Both the position numbers and the translations under genes were made by a program. Source: Brachynemurus nebulosus (Eukaryota; Arthropoda; Insecta; Neuroptera; Myrmeleontidae). Taken from it: a stretch of DNA of 64,000 bases. The notes beneath the pieces were generated by a model. It made no database searches and was not told the origin of the DNA. It was given only the letters and a program-made list of their open reading frames with translations. The stretch is taken from assembly GCA_035578155.1 (NCBI GenBank), contig JAPWDM010000043.1, positions 549,001-613,000 of the forward strand. Direction: 5' to 3'. Positions 49,298-61,019 of the stretch are shown here, piece after piece; position 1 is the stretch's first letter; the number at the start of each line of letters is the position of its first letter.

Positions 49298-51722
49298 ACA
49301 AGTAAAGATCTTGAAGTGATAATTCCCGATTTTGATGAAACTTGGTAGGTGTGTAGAACACAGTAAAATAACAGACACGTACTTTTTTTATCGGCCAAAA
49401 ACGCCATTTAAGGGGTGAAATCCACCCTCAAAGTTGGGGCAAAAATTTAATTTTGTTAAATTACTCGAAAATTATAACAGATAGAAAAAAAGCTTAAACT
49501 GACACAACCCTTCATTTTTAAAGATCTTTCTACTGATGTACTCAAATCCAGGGTCGGACCTACTGGAGGGACTTTGAATAAAAAATTGAGGGTAAATTTT
49601 GAAATGGGATGAAAATGGTTCGACCAATCAAAATACTAATATCAAATATGAAAACTCATCAAAATACTAGTTTACCTGTTTTTGCTAAAAGCCGTTACGT
49701 TAAAGCTAAAAGCTCAAATCTTAATCTAAAATCTTACATGTGTACTCCTATTTTACTTATAATATCTTTAAAAATAACTGTTTAAATCGTTTTTATTTAT
49801 TGTATTTGTACCCTACAATTAATATTTAAACAAAAATATTGGATAAAATTTTATTATGTTATTCGTACAAAATTAAGACTTCTATACAATTTCCGGTAGC
49901 TTTAGTTAACTTCCCATTGGAAGTTATTGTAACGGGCCCGATTTTACGAACCGCTAATTTGGACATATTTCCACGTTTCAAGGTCACTAGAATCCGAATC
50001 CACCGTTTTTAGTGTGATGTCTGTGTGTGTGTTCGTTAGTTCGTTCGTTCGTGAATTTTTTTTTGTCTCGCATATCTCGAGAACAAATATGATATCAACT
50101 CTGGACTAATTTCATTAGATGTGTAATTAAACTTTAAAGACCGGATAAAGTTTTTAGCAAATTCGGATTAGCGGTTGGTTTTTTGTGATAAAAAACGGAG
50201 TTAACTTTATTCACGCAACATAGATCATATAGATTTGTTATCATGTCTTTATTATATAATAGCCTAAAAACCTAATTGATGTTAAAACGCCAGTAAATAA
50301 TTATAAAATTTAAGGAAAAGAAACACGAAATAAGAAACTTTTTATTAAATATTTTTTGTCTCATATCTTGAGAACAAATGATAATAACATTTGTTTGATA
50401 AGGGTACCCACCCTTAGGTACAGAGTGTAAAGTCCCCGGTGTAGTATAAAGGGCAAAGCCTCAATCGGGGGCCCAGGGGAGGAGCCCTCTGAAATTAAAA
50501 AAGAATTATTTATATACAGTCGGCTCTAGTCTTTAAAGGCACTCAATGGGAAATTGTCAGTGTGGGTAGACCTGTCCCCCCAAATTTTGAATATTGGAAA
50601 CTGTTGAAATATTTTAAAAACAGAATCGGTAGAGAAAAATTTAAATTGACTAATAGTCATATTTCTTGCATATTTCTGTGTAATTAATTACTACAGTTTT
50701 TATGTCATACATAACAAATTTTACTTTACAGTATAAATTATTGTTTTGAAATTAATGATTCAGCATTTTTCTTAACTAGTAAAATAGTACTCTAAAGGAA
50801 ATTTAATATTACATGATCACTACTAAAAATATAAAAGGCTTCATTGTAAAAATATTACTCGCATATCTGTGAAATAATGGTGATCAGAACGGAATTCACC
50901 AATGCTGGAAAATCGGAAATAGGTTGTACTAAAAATTGGGTATAGTAAATATTTATTTCTTTCTGAAAACCCGTTAATAACTACGACTCTGGATTCATAT
51001 ATTTTAATATCCCTGTATATTTTTTCGAGCTCTAAAACAATTATATGTTACGTCAATTTATATTTTGCCTCTACCGATTGTGTTTTTAAAATATTTCAGC
51101 AGTTTCCAATGTTAACTAGAGCTACCGGAATTTGTATAGAGCCCTTAATTTTGTACGAATAACATTATTAAAAAATTTTATTCAATATTTTTATTTAAAT
51201 GTTAATTGTAGAGTATAAATACAATAAAAAAAACGATTTAAAAAGTTATCTTTAAAGATATTATAAGTAAAATATTTAGTGCACATGTAAGATTTTAGAT
51301 TAAGCTTTTAGCTTTAACATAACGGCTTTTAGCAAAAACAGGTAAACTAGTATTTTTGATGTAGTTTTCATATTTGATATTAGTATTTTGATTGGTCGAA
51401 CCATATTCACCCTATTTCAAAATTTACCCTCAATTTTATAGTTAAGCCCCCCCCCCCCAGTAGGTCCGACCCTGGATTTGAGTACATCAGTAGAAAGATC
51501 TTTAAAAATGAAGGGTTGTGTCAATTTAAAGTTTTCTTCTATCTGTTACAGTTTTCGAGTAATTTAACAAAATTAAATTTTTACCCCAATTTTGGGGGTT
51601 GATTTTACCCCTTAAACGTTTTTGGCCGATAAAAAAATTACGTGTCTGTTATTTTTCTGTGTTCTACACACTTACCAAGTTTCATCAAAATCGGGAATTA
51701 TCACTTCAAGACCTTTACTTGT
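49298..51722. mobile_element. Foldback palindrome with nested structure
   Basis: Outer arms start ACAAGTAAAG (49298) and end CTTTACTTGT (51722) and stay alignable for more than 600 bp. The terminal blocks 'aattcccgattttgatgaaa' and 'aaggggtgaaatccaccctc' relate it to the 13.8-15.1 kb palindrome. A smaller palindrome (about 50590-51110) forms the centre. The left arm carries about 680 bp absent from the right arm (49911-50592). No coding region was seen. Confidence 0.78.
49911..50592. mobile_element. Insertion in the left arm of the 49.3-kb palindrome
   Basis: The right arm keeps an empty site ('gttaacattgg' on the corresponding strand) where the left arm has this block. CTTCCCATTG near 49910 and CAATGGGAAATTG near 50544 are imperfect inverted ends. 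A TTAA target site is possible but decayed. Confidence 0.55.
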
Positions 51723-52489
51723 TAGTACATTTACTCCATTCAGTAAATATCACTGTGCGTTTGTGATAAAGGTAAATAGACCAAAATAACGATACCATCA
51801 TGCTGAAACCGAAAAATATGGTTTGTTTTAGAAACAAAATGTATTCATTAGAAAAAATATTTCAGCCACTTTCATATACTATTATATCAAATTTATAAAA
51901 ACAACTGATTGTACGGAACACTGTTTGCGCAAGTGCAACTTACTCTTGACGACTTGTTTAGGTTTTCGAAGGGCGTGTCATTAATAACAAAGAGGGAGGA
52001 AACACTGGGCGTTTATTTTCATAAATACTTTTCTTAGCTACTTTATTAAAAATATTAGACATCTCCTTTCAACTAATTACGAAGTAATTACTTAAACGTA
52101 TGTCGTAGATAATAAAAACATGCAGGGATTATGATGTCATATAAAAAAGAATATAAATATTTAGCTGCAAGGATCTTATGTTGTTTTAATTAAAGGTCAT
52201 TATTGCAAAAATGTTCAGAAAGTAGAGGAAGACGAATAATAGACAAGGAAAGTTATGACGTATATGCTATCCAGAATAAACAATCTATAGTATAACTAAA
52301 CACTTTGTATTTTTTTAGTGCACTTCGCAAGTAGTAGTTCACTTGTTTAACTAACATGCTTTTCATTGACTAAACTGCATTACTAATAGATTGTCTTCTG
52401 TAATATATTAGATTTACATTTCATTTAAAATAATTCTTCTTTTTTTATGTTTAATCTAGTTATTACCTTATAACTTAAAAATATTTTAG
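51723..52489 (+). other. Intron-like DNA before the large exon
   Basis: Nothing recognised except the segment shared with 44.2 kb at 52255-52288. Confidence 0.45.
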
Positions 52490-53756
52490 ACTCAATCCAT
52501 TATTTTTGGATGATATTCCGCCATGTTTGGAATGTGCAAATTTCACGTGTAGTAAGCACCATGAATGTACAACAAATCAGACGAGGAATTCCCTGTCTCT
52601 GCCAGAACATCATAGTCATGGTTCTGAATCACCACCTTCTGCTGGTAAATCTTCCGGATACGTGAGCCAACTTCATTCCCAGTCGGAAAGTAGTCATAGC
52701 GACGATCCGATTTATAGTCGTCCTGGGGATATCGATAAAATACATGATCAGGTAACGAATTCATTAAATTATCCGAATTTGTCATCTAGATCCCATACCA
52801 ACGGGCCACCGAAGCTTGTAGAGAGTGTTCGTAATAAAAAACATGGAGGATCCAGTGATTCTTCGGCTGGATATAATATTTTAACAACAATTCCAGAAGG
52901 AAAAGTCGATTTCACAATACCGCGACCAATTTGGCCACGACTAAAAACCAGTGCAGTGAAATGTGATTTAAATGAACAGGAACTTAATAGTGTTTATGAC
53001 GATTTAGATGATCCGATGTTTATTTATTCTAGTTTAAGTAGTTACGTGGCACCGTTAGATCATAACAACAGTAGTACGATGAGACAGCAAAAGTGTGCGA
53101 AAGATTTGCTCAGGGAATTATCGCGAACTATTAATGAACTTGTTGAAGACGACGGTAATATGAAAACTGAAGAAGTGCTCAAGGGAATCAATTCAAAAAT
53201 TGTCCACACAATTCAATGCTTGCAAGGCAGTATAGAAAATGACATGAGAAATTTATCTCGAAAGTTAAGTAGTGACGAAAAATTAAAAGCTGTGCGACGT
53301 GCCCTTTCAAATTCAACTTCTAGTGGCAATTCGAGTCCCACATCCGATTGGGAACAAAATCAGCGCTCAAGAACCGTTAGTACAGATACTGAAGAATATT
53401 ATCAAGCCCCGTCTGCCTCATCTAGTAGTGGTTTTAGTGATTCCTCTCCGGCGTCAGTGTGTAAAAAGAATTCCTACACTTCCTATCCCGCGCCAGTTTT
53501 TACGCATAAAGATTTTTCGAGTATATCGAACGGTGTACGAAACGCGATGATTTACGGGACATTGTGCCGTGCGCAACAAATTCGTAACTCAAAATTACGT
53601 TTAATTGACAATTGTGACATACGAAATAGTGAACTTACTAGTAATAAACTGCAATCGCATAGTGATAAGCCAAGTGTGTGGGAAAGTTATTATGGCGTAG
53701 GATCTACTAATGGTGAATTCAAGTTAATAACACGACCAACTGACACACCTATATTT
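52490..53756 (+). CDS. Large internal exon of an unidentified host adaptor-like protein
   Basis: The acceptor TATTTTAG ends at 52489 and the donor GTAAGT begins at 53757. The frame is open throughout (LNPLFLDDIPPCLECANFTC onward, about 422 residues) and has a codon composition unlike the AT-rich surroundings. The N-terminal third is Ser/His-rich with a Cys/His cluster (CLECANFTCSKHHEC). The middle has short Tyr motifs (DPIYSRP, NSVYDDLDDPMFIY). Residues about 200-270 look helical (CAKDLLRELSRTINELVEDD, KIVHTIQCLQGSIENDMRNL). A Ser-rich linker and a basic segment follow. No enzymatic domain is visible. The character fits a signalling scaffold or adaptor; a RIN/sprint-type protein is one unverified possibility. 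The exon begins with one nucleotide completing a codon (compatible with the exon ending at 20197) and ends at a codon boundary. Confidence 0.8.
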
Positions 53757-54699
53757 GTAAGTAATTTATTATTTTTATATTTTTGTAAAGTAATGAGACT
53801 GAAACCGACTGTTCGCACAAAATTATTCGGTCTACTTTTTTTTAATCAAAACGTAGCCTTATTTACGATCTAGATTTATGATCTAAATTGATAATATAAG
53901 AACTTCTAAACCTAATAATATCAAACTAATATTATTAAAACATTAATTAAATTAAATATTTATATTAAAAAAAAGAAACGGTTAGTATTAAAATTGGTTA
54001 ATAATATATGTAATAGTGATTTGGATTGTAATTTGTAAAATAAGGGAATATATGGGTTTAAATTTACTGAAACTTATTTTTCACATTCTCCAAAAAATAA
54101 CCGTTAAATTAATATGCTGATGAAGAGAATTTTTAAAGAGCTTCCAATGATGTGCCACAAATGGAGTTTTACAATTTAAAAAAAAAAACTGAGTTGTGGT
54201 GGTTGAAGCCTGAGGGCTGAGGGGTTGATTGCAGAAGATTCCAAACATGAATTATTGTGGTTTCCTGTTCATGTTTTGGAAACAGTTTTAATTATCTGTT
54301 AAAGCAAAAATTTTAATTATCTGTTAAAGTTTCGAAGATATGAGGCTTGGCTAGTTTTCACATAGACACTCTGTATAGTTACGAATATTTACGTATATGA
54401 TACAGTCGGCTTAAATATAAAGATTGTGTAGTAATGTGATAAATTCTACAATTTTTTTTAAATATTACTTAAAAAGATCACATAAATAATCATACTCGCA
54501 AGATGAGTCTTAGAATAGCCTATATGGGCTATAAGTCGTCAACTTTATTTCCAAAGAATTTTTTTTTTAGAATCTTGTTTTATACGCGTTTTTAACTACC
54601 TATTAAAATTTAGTTGCTAACTGACAATCTGGTCAGTAGTAAGGATTGGCCGGAGCTGGAACCTCCTTCCCTCCTGCCGACATTTTGAGTGACCTCGGC
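53757..54699 (+). other. Intron-like DNA after the large exon
   Basis: Nothing recognised apart from a small internal duplication ('aattatctgttaaag' at about 54290-54330). Translation through the donor soon meets a stop. Confidence 0.5.
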
Positions 54700-55140
54700 A
54701 GCAGGCAAAACTACCGACGCGGTTCTAGAAGCATCCGGCGGTGGGTGGCGCAAAATTTTTGTCCAACCTAAGTGAACCTAGCGGAACTTGATCCAACCTA
54801 AGAGAGCCCAAGGAAATTTTGTCCAACCTAACCTAACCTAACAAATTTTTTTCTAACCTAAGAATTCCCTAACATATGGCGCAGCCACCTTCGAGCCTGT
54901 GAATTTGCTACTAGATGGCGTTGCTAGTCTGGATTCCTGTGTGTAAGTTTGAAAAATTGTTAACAGATGGCGCAGCCAACTTTGAACTCTGTAAATTCTA
55001 AGTTTTCATTACTAGATAGCGCTGCTAGTCTGGATACTAGCGATCCCTGTGCGTAAGTTTGAAAAATTGACATCGAAAATCCCTTTTGATAGTTAAAAGA
55101 TGGCGTTGCTAGTCTGAACCACCGCGAACTCTGTATATTC
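54700..55140. repeat. GATGGCG-type tandem repeat with (CCTAA)n start
   Basis: 'ccaacctaa' units at 54760-54840 lead into repeats of 'agatggcgttgctagtctgg' and 'gtaagtttgaaaaattg' at about 54910, 55016 and 55099, and 'gatggcgcagccaactttga' at 54886 and 54966. It is non-coding. Confidence 0.75.
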
Positions 55141-55328
55141 ATAATTTTATAATATTTTTTTTATCTGAAAACAGGTTTATACAGGTTTTTCTCTAAATAA
55201 AAACACATTTTTTTATTTTTAATTTTTTTCATCATGTATTTTTTAATTGTTTTTTTATTTTTAACTTTTTTCAATTTTTTCTTATTTTAATAAATTTACT
55301 TAAAAGAAATATTTTACAATAAAAATGT

Positions 55329-55763
55329 TTAAATGTTATTACAATAACATTTGTATATGGATATGACATTTTCCATGGCGCATGTTGCTCCGGAATGATG
55401 GCCGCATCGAGGGCTAGTGTATGTTGATGTTATGATTCTCAACTTGGGGCAAATTGTTATTTCTTCAAAGTTCATTATGGTATGTAGTAGTCGTTTCAAA
55501 TAGCGCACTTTTTCTTCTCCTTTCGTATAAATGATTCGAGTTCCGTGTAGATTGTTTATTAAAATGTACTGTAGTTCCTCGTATTCAATATGTCCATCCA
55601 TCCAGGAGAACCCATGATGTTTTTTCCGCAACCAGCGAGCTGTGCGTTGATCTTTTTCACTTAATCCACAAAACGGTATTGGTGATTTGAGTACATAGTG
55701 CTGTAGTATATAATCTTCACCACAATTTTCTTCGGAAGAATCGAATTTCGATATAAAATTCAC
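55329..55763 (-). CDS. Orphan ORF with a C-terminal Cys/His motif (5' truncated)
   Basis: The frame is open for 145 codons from 55763 and for about 10 more upstream to a stop, without an ATG near the start. Segments are WLRKKHHGFSWMDGHIEYEE, then RIIYTKGEEKVRYL, then CPKLRII and CGHHSGATCAMENV. The pattern WL-x4-HG-x-W-x-DG, a KG-x-EK step and C-x2-H-x5-CA-x2-NV resembles, from memory, a family of proteins common in arthropod genomes near mobile DNA. Its function is not established, and a nuclease-like fold is only speculation. Only the C-terminal portion seems present. The GC content and lack of lesions suggest the frame was recently under selection. It lies 1.6 kb downstream of, and opposite to, the large host exon. 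Confidence 0.55.
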   Translation of the reverse strand: MNFISKFDSSEENCGEDYILQHYVLKSPIPFCGLSEKDQRTARWLRKKHHGFSWMDGHIEYEELQYILINNLHGTRIIYTKGEEKVRYLKRLLHTIMNFEEITICPKLRIITSTYTSPRCGHHSGATCAMENVISIYKCYCNNI

Positions 55764-56773
55764 ATAATTGTGTATGTATATTTGCTATTATGAACCTTAT
55801 ATAACTTAAATAAACGACTATTTATAGAAATAAAGTTAGTTTTTATTCATATGCAGATTTTTTGCTAGCAAAAGTAATAAGTTTCAAAACTATTATCAAT
55901 GTTATAAAAAATTAATTTTGAAATTAAAGGTACACGCTATAGAAAGGTTCACGCTATAGCGTATTAATTTATATTTTATAAAAAATAATTTCTTAACTAT
56001 GTAAGTATATGTAATATTATTTATGTGTATTTTTTAACGATACAAAATTATAATCACATATAGCAAACTGCTGACGAAGTGCATTCCACACGTTACGGTA
56101 TCGTATATGCGATCGTATATATATCTCATATGTATATACATCTCAAATGTAGCAAGTGTACCTACTTGTTTAAATTTTTATAAACGAAATTTATACCAAA
56201 ATGAAAATTTGATTGTAAAAAAATAGGAAATTCTATCAATATTAGAAAATTTATTTTCAAGAATAGTATTATTGATACTAAAAATTAACGTAAAATGTTT
56301 AGCCACTGATAATGTACTAGAAATTAAAACGATTTCTTTCTGTGTAATAAAACTAGCATATTTTTTATAAACTGAGCACTCAAAATTGATAGGAAAATTC
56401 TGGTTTCCTAGATAGTTATGTTAAGGCACGCTTTTTAGGATTAAAAAATTAATGTTGTGTTAAACTTTCTACTCCATTCATACAGTTTAAGCATTCATAC
56501 AGTTTAAAACATTTTTTAATAAAAAAATCGATAGTTTTAAACAATTTAAACAATACCCATATATACCCATATGATGAAAATTGTGGACTATGAAATTCTA
56601 TAACTCTTTTCTGTGCATTACCCATGTCTGCTTTTAAAATATTTGCAGTCTAATTTTATAAAAACACCTAAAAATTATCTGTTACTATATGTAAATAATA
56701 AAAAAATAATAAAAAAATTATTACATATATTTCTAAGCAAACGAATTGAAAGTGTAATTTAATAGCATCATCG
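55764..56773. other. AT-rich, nothing recognised
   Basis: No coding or repeat structure I can support. Confidence 0.45.
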
Positions 56774-56789
56774 ATAAAATACGGTGACC

Positions 56790-57050
56790 AGGAAAATGCG
56801 CACATGAAATTTGCTCACACGAAATCTCCTCACACGAAAACTCCTCACAGTGATAAATACTCACACGAAATATTCCCACACAGAAAATTTCGCACACAGA
56901 AAAATGCGCACACAGAAAATTCCTCACACAGAAAATTCCGCACACGGAAAAATGCTCACAGAGAAAATTCCTCACATGGAAAAATGCGCACAGTGATAAA
57001 TGCTCATAAGAAAAATGCTCACGTTGATAAATCCTCACACTGAAAAATGC
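56790..57050 (+). repeat. 16-bp minisatellite, left outer arm
   Basis: About 17 units of the type 'nctcacacngaaaant' (for example CCTCACACAGAAAATT, GCGCACACAGAAAATT). Positions 2-3 of the unit alternate between CGC and CTC. Mirror array at 60235-60490. Confidence 0.88.
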
Positions 57051-57239
57051 TCACATTAGTTATTAAACAGGTGACACAAAATTAACATTTCATGAATTTC
57101 TCATGCAAATAAGTTGTTTAATAAAAAACAGGAATCATAATTTTATTCTGATGAAGAGTTCCCACGGGGTCACCAATGACAAAACAGTTGTACCAATTTA
57201 TTGAATCAAATCTGGTATAGAAATCTTGGTCTTAATAGG

Positions 57240-58200
57240 TACAATGTAAAAATTTGTATGCTTGGATGTTTGTTGATTAATCACGCCAAAACGGCTGAAC
57301 CGATTTTGATAAAATATTATATACAGACATTTTATACACTGAATTAACACACAGGATACCTAAACTTTATCCCGGCTCCTAGTTCTTGAAGGTTACAAAA
57401 CCCCCTGCACAATCACTCCCAAATAATGAAAACGAATTCGATGAAATTTGGTACCCAGATACTATTTACCCGAAATTAACACATAGAATTATGTTACCCC
57501 CGATTGAAGGTTCCTGTGGGATGCAAAACCAGTTATATAATCACATCGAAATGACTGAAGCGAATTCAATGAAATTTGGTACCCAGATAATATTTACCCG
57601 GAATTAACACATAGACTTATGTTATCCAGATTGAAGGTTTCTGTGGGATGCAAAACCAGTTAAATAATCACATCGAAATGATCGAACCGAATTCAATGAA
57701 ATTTGGTACCCAGATACTATTTACCCGAAATTAACACATAGAATTATGTTATCCCGATTGAAGGTTCCTGTGGGATGTAAAACCAGTTAAATAATCACAT
57801 CGAAATGACTGCACCAAATTCAATGCAATTTGGTACCCAGATACTATTTACCCGAAATTAACACGTAGAATTATGTTATCCCGACTGAAGGTTCCTGTGG
57901 GATGCAAAACCAGTTAAATAATCACATCGAAATAACTGAACCGAATTCAATGCAATTTGGTACCCAGATACTATTTACACGGAATTAACACATAGAATTA
58001 TGTTATCCCGATTGAAGGTTCCTGTGGGATGCAAAACCAATTTCATAATCACATCGAATTAACTAAATCGAATTGGATAAAATTTAGGATACAGACACTA
58101 ATTACCGTCAACACATACAGCAATAATTTTAATAACACATAGGATAGTTTTATCTAGATTAGAAATTCCTGGGGGATACAATACCAATTACATAATCAGT
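57240..58200 (+). repeat. 127-bp tandem repeat, left inner arm
   Basis: 'atttggtacccagatactat' recurs at 57451, 57579, 57706, 57833 and 57960, a spacing of 127-128 bp. Companion phrases are 'ttcctgtgggatgcaaaacc' and 'acacatagaattatgttatc'. Confidence 0.9.
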
Positions 58201-58739
58201 TTGAAATATTTCAAACTCAGAAATAAAGATTTTCATTGAAAAAGTCGGCTTGACCTTGTGTTTTTAGTAATATGACCTTGTCCTGACCTTCTTAATGTCA
58301 GCATGAAAACATTTAAATTATTATTTTTGACGTAAAATTCCATTATTATTAGTACGTATCCGACGTCTAAATGAGACATTTCTATTAAAAAAGTTATTTG
58401 ACCTTATGTTGACCTTCCTAAGGTCAAATTAAAAATTATAAAAATATTATTTCTTACGTAAAATTTTCCTCTGTTTCAGAATCCAGCATAAAAAATAGTG
58501 GTTTCTATTGAAAAAAATGACCTTGACCTTCAAATACCCTTGAAAATCGACCTCAAGGTCAACATCATTAACAAGGTCTTATGACCCCCACTGTCATGAA
58601 CAACTTTTGACTTTTTTTTTGTAGGCCAAGTAATTTAAGAGATAATTGGATTTATAGATTAAAATGACTCACCATGTACATTCGTACTAAATAGCTTCTG
58701 TAGATATATATATCAAATTTTATGGAATTTAGTTCAGTC

Positions 58740-59870
58740 ATTTCGTTGTAATTAACTAACTGGGTCCGTATCCCACAGGACCCTCCACCTGGAATACGAT
58801 TAACCTATGTGTTAATTCAAGATAAATCATATCTGTGTACTAAATTTCATCGCATTCGGTTTAGCTATTTGGACGTGATTATGTAATTGGTATTGTATCC
58901 CCCAGGAATTTCTAATCTGGATAAAACTATCCTATGTGTTATTAAAATTATTACTGTATGTGTTGACGGTAATTAGTGTCTGTATCCTAAATTTTATCTA
59001 ATTCGATTTAGTTATTTCGATGTGATTATGAAATTGGTTTTGCATCCCACAGGAACCTTCAATCGGTAAAACATAATTCTATGTGTTAGTTCCGGGTAAA
59101 CAGTATCTGGATACCGAATTTCATTGAATTAGGTTCAGTCATTTCAATGTGATTATATAACTGGTTTTGCATCCCACAGGAACCTTCAGTCGGGATAACA
59201 TAATTCTATGTGTTAATTCCGGGTAAATAGTATCTAGGTACCAAATTTCATTGAATTCGGTTTGATCATTTCGATATGATTATTTAACTGGTTTTTCATC
59301 CCACAGGAAACTTCAATCGGGATAACATAAGTCTATGTGTTAATTCCGGGTAAATATTATCTGGGTACCAAATTTCATTGAATTCGGTACAGTCACTTCG
59401 ATGTGATTATATAACTGGTTTTGCATCCCACAGGAACTTTCAATCGGGATAACATAATTCTATGTGTTGATTCCGGGTAAATAGTATCTGGCTACCAAAG
59501 GATAACATAATTCTATGTGTTAATTTCAGGTAAATAGTATCTGGGTACCAAATTTCATTGAATTCGGTTCAGTCATTTCGATGTGATTATATAACTGGTT
59601 TTGCATCCCACAGGAACCTTCAATCGGGGTAACATAATTCTATGTGTTAATTTCGGGTAAATAGTATCTGGGTACCAAATTTCATCGAATTCGTTTTCAT
59701 TATTTGGGAGTGATTGTGCAGGGGGTTTTGTAACCCTCAAGAACTTGGAGCCGGGATAAAGTTTAGGTATCCTGTGTGTTAATTCAGTGTATAAAATGTC
59801 TGTATATAATATTTTATCAAAATCGGTTCAGCCGTTTTGGCTTGATTAATCAACAAACATCCAAGCATAA
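58740..59870 (-). repeat. 127-bp tandem repeat, right inner arm
   Basis: Inverted copies of the left inner array. One partial unit is inserted near 59500 ('ggataacataattctatgtg' occurs twice in close succession), so this arm is slightly longer. Confidence 0.9.
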
Positions 59871-60234
59871 AAATTTTCACATTGTATTAAGACCAAGATT
59901 TCTATACCAGATTTGATTCAATAAATTAGTACAACTGTTTTGTCATTGGTGACCCCGTGGGAACTCTTCATCAGAATAAAATTATGATTCCTGTTAATCC
60001 AAATCATATATACTATCTTTATTACCAAATTTAATTAGTGTCGATTCAGCCAATCTGGTCTCATTATAATAAATTTGTGTTTTCGCCTACGAGAATAATC
60101 CATCGGGATATAATGAGATCGATAATTTAGTCTGGATTCTAAGATGTCTAATTTTTTATTAAACAACTTAATTGCATGAGAAATTCATGAAATATTAATT
60201 TTGTGTCACCTGTTTAATAACTAATGTGAGCATT

Positions 60235-60490
60235 TTTCAGTGTGAGGATTTATCAACGTGGGCATTTTTCTTGTGAGCATTTATCACTGTGCGCATTTTT
60301 CCATGTGAGGAATTTTCTGTGTGAGCATTTTTCCGTGTGCGGAATTTTATGTGTGAGGAATTTTCTGTGTGCGCATTTTTCTGTGTGCGGAATTTTCTGT
60401 GTGGGGATATTTCGTGTGAGCATTTATCACTGTGAGGAGTTTTCGTGTGAGGAGATTTCGTGTGAGCAAATTTCATGTGCGCATTTTTCA
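60235..60490 (-). repeat. 16-bp minisatellite, right outer arm
   Basis: Mirror of 56790-57050, with the same unit order apart from single-base differences. Confidence 0.88.
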
Positions 60491-60510
60491 TACAACCATA
60501 AAATACATAT

Positions 60511-60605
60511 ACAGGGTGGTAAATAAATAACTCTCATAATTTTTAAAGAGCGACTCAAAGCTTCCCTGTAGACACTAAAACCATAGGAATATTTTTCGGA
60601 ATTAA
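60511..60605 (+). repeat. CAGGGTG repeat shared with 16121-16215
   Basis: 'ccctgtagacactaaaacca' followed by 'tttttcggaatt' matches the earlier copy. Confidence 0.65.
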
Positions 60606-61019
60606 TTAACCCTTTCCTGCTCAACAGTTTTACATCATTACTGTTCAAACGATACTTCAAATTAACAAATCATTAATAATATGGGTAAATACTTATTGAT
60701 AAGAATTATATAGTTTGCACATGTGTTCTATTGTACTAGGATGTTAATAGGGCAATGCAATTTAATTGCCTATATTCAGGAGCAAGTAAAAACATTAACT
60801 ATTTTAATAGCTCAGAAAATACACATTACATAGTTCGTTGTAAGAATAATCATTTCAGTGATCATTTTTAACGAATTACTAAAATTAAGGACTGTGGTAT
60901 GTAATAAATAACAACACTCACATAATTTTAAAATATTTTATTAAATAATTAACATACAGCTGTTGGAAAAATTACAAAGATTTTTTTTTTAACAACTTAT
61001 TAAATGTTGATAGCTTATT
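60606..61019. other. AT-rich 3' flank of the inverted gene
   Basis: No feature I can support. Confidence 0.4.

Larger units (their letters stand above)
56783..60497. mobile_element. Foldback element with minisatellite arms, 3.7 kb
   Basis: A 9-bp direct repeat, ATAAAATAC, at 56774-56782 and 60498-60506 flanks the element. A 9-bp duplication fits FB/Mutator-type elements. Each arm has an outer array of about 16-bp units and an inner array of 127-bp units, in mirror order, around a 500-bp centre (58230-58740) rich in TGACCTTGACCTT. Both ends start GGT. No transposase is present, so it is non-autonomous. Confidence 0.82.

Noticed and set aside
54826..54842. (CCTAA)n run as a telomere
   Set aside because: Only three to four units within a larger interspersed repeat; too short and internal.
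56733..57043. Cys/His-rich ORFs in the 16-bp arrays (also 60237-60526)
   Set aside because: Period-16 DNA gives repetitive peptides on both strands; both arms show the same, so this is repeat translation.
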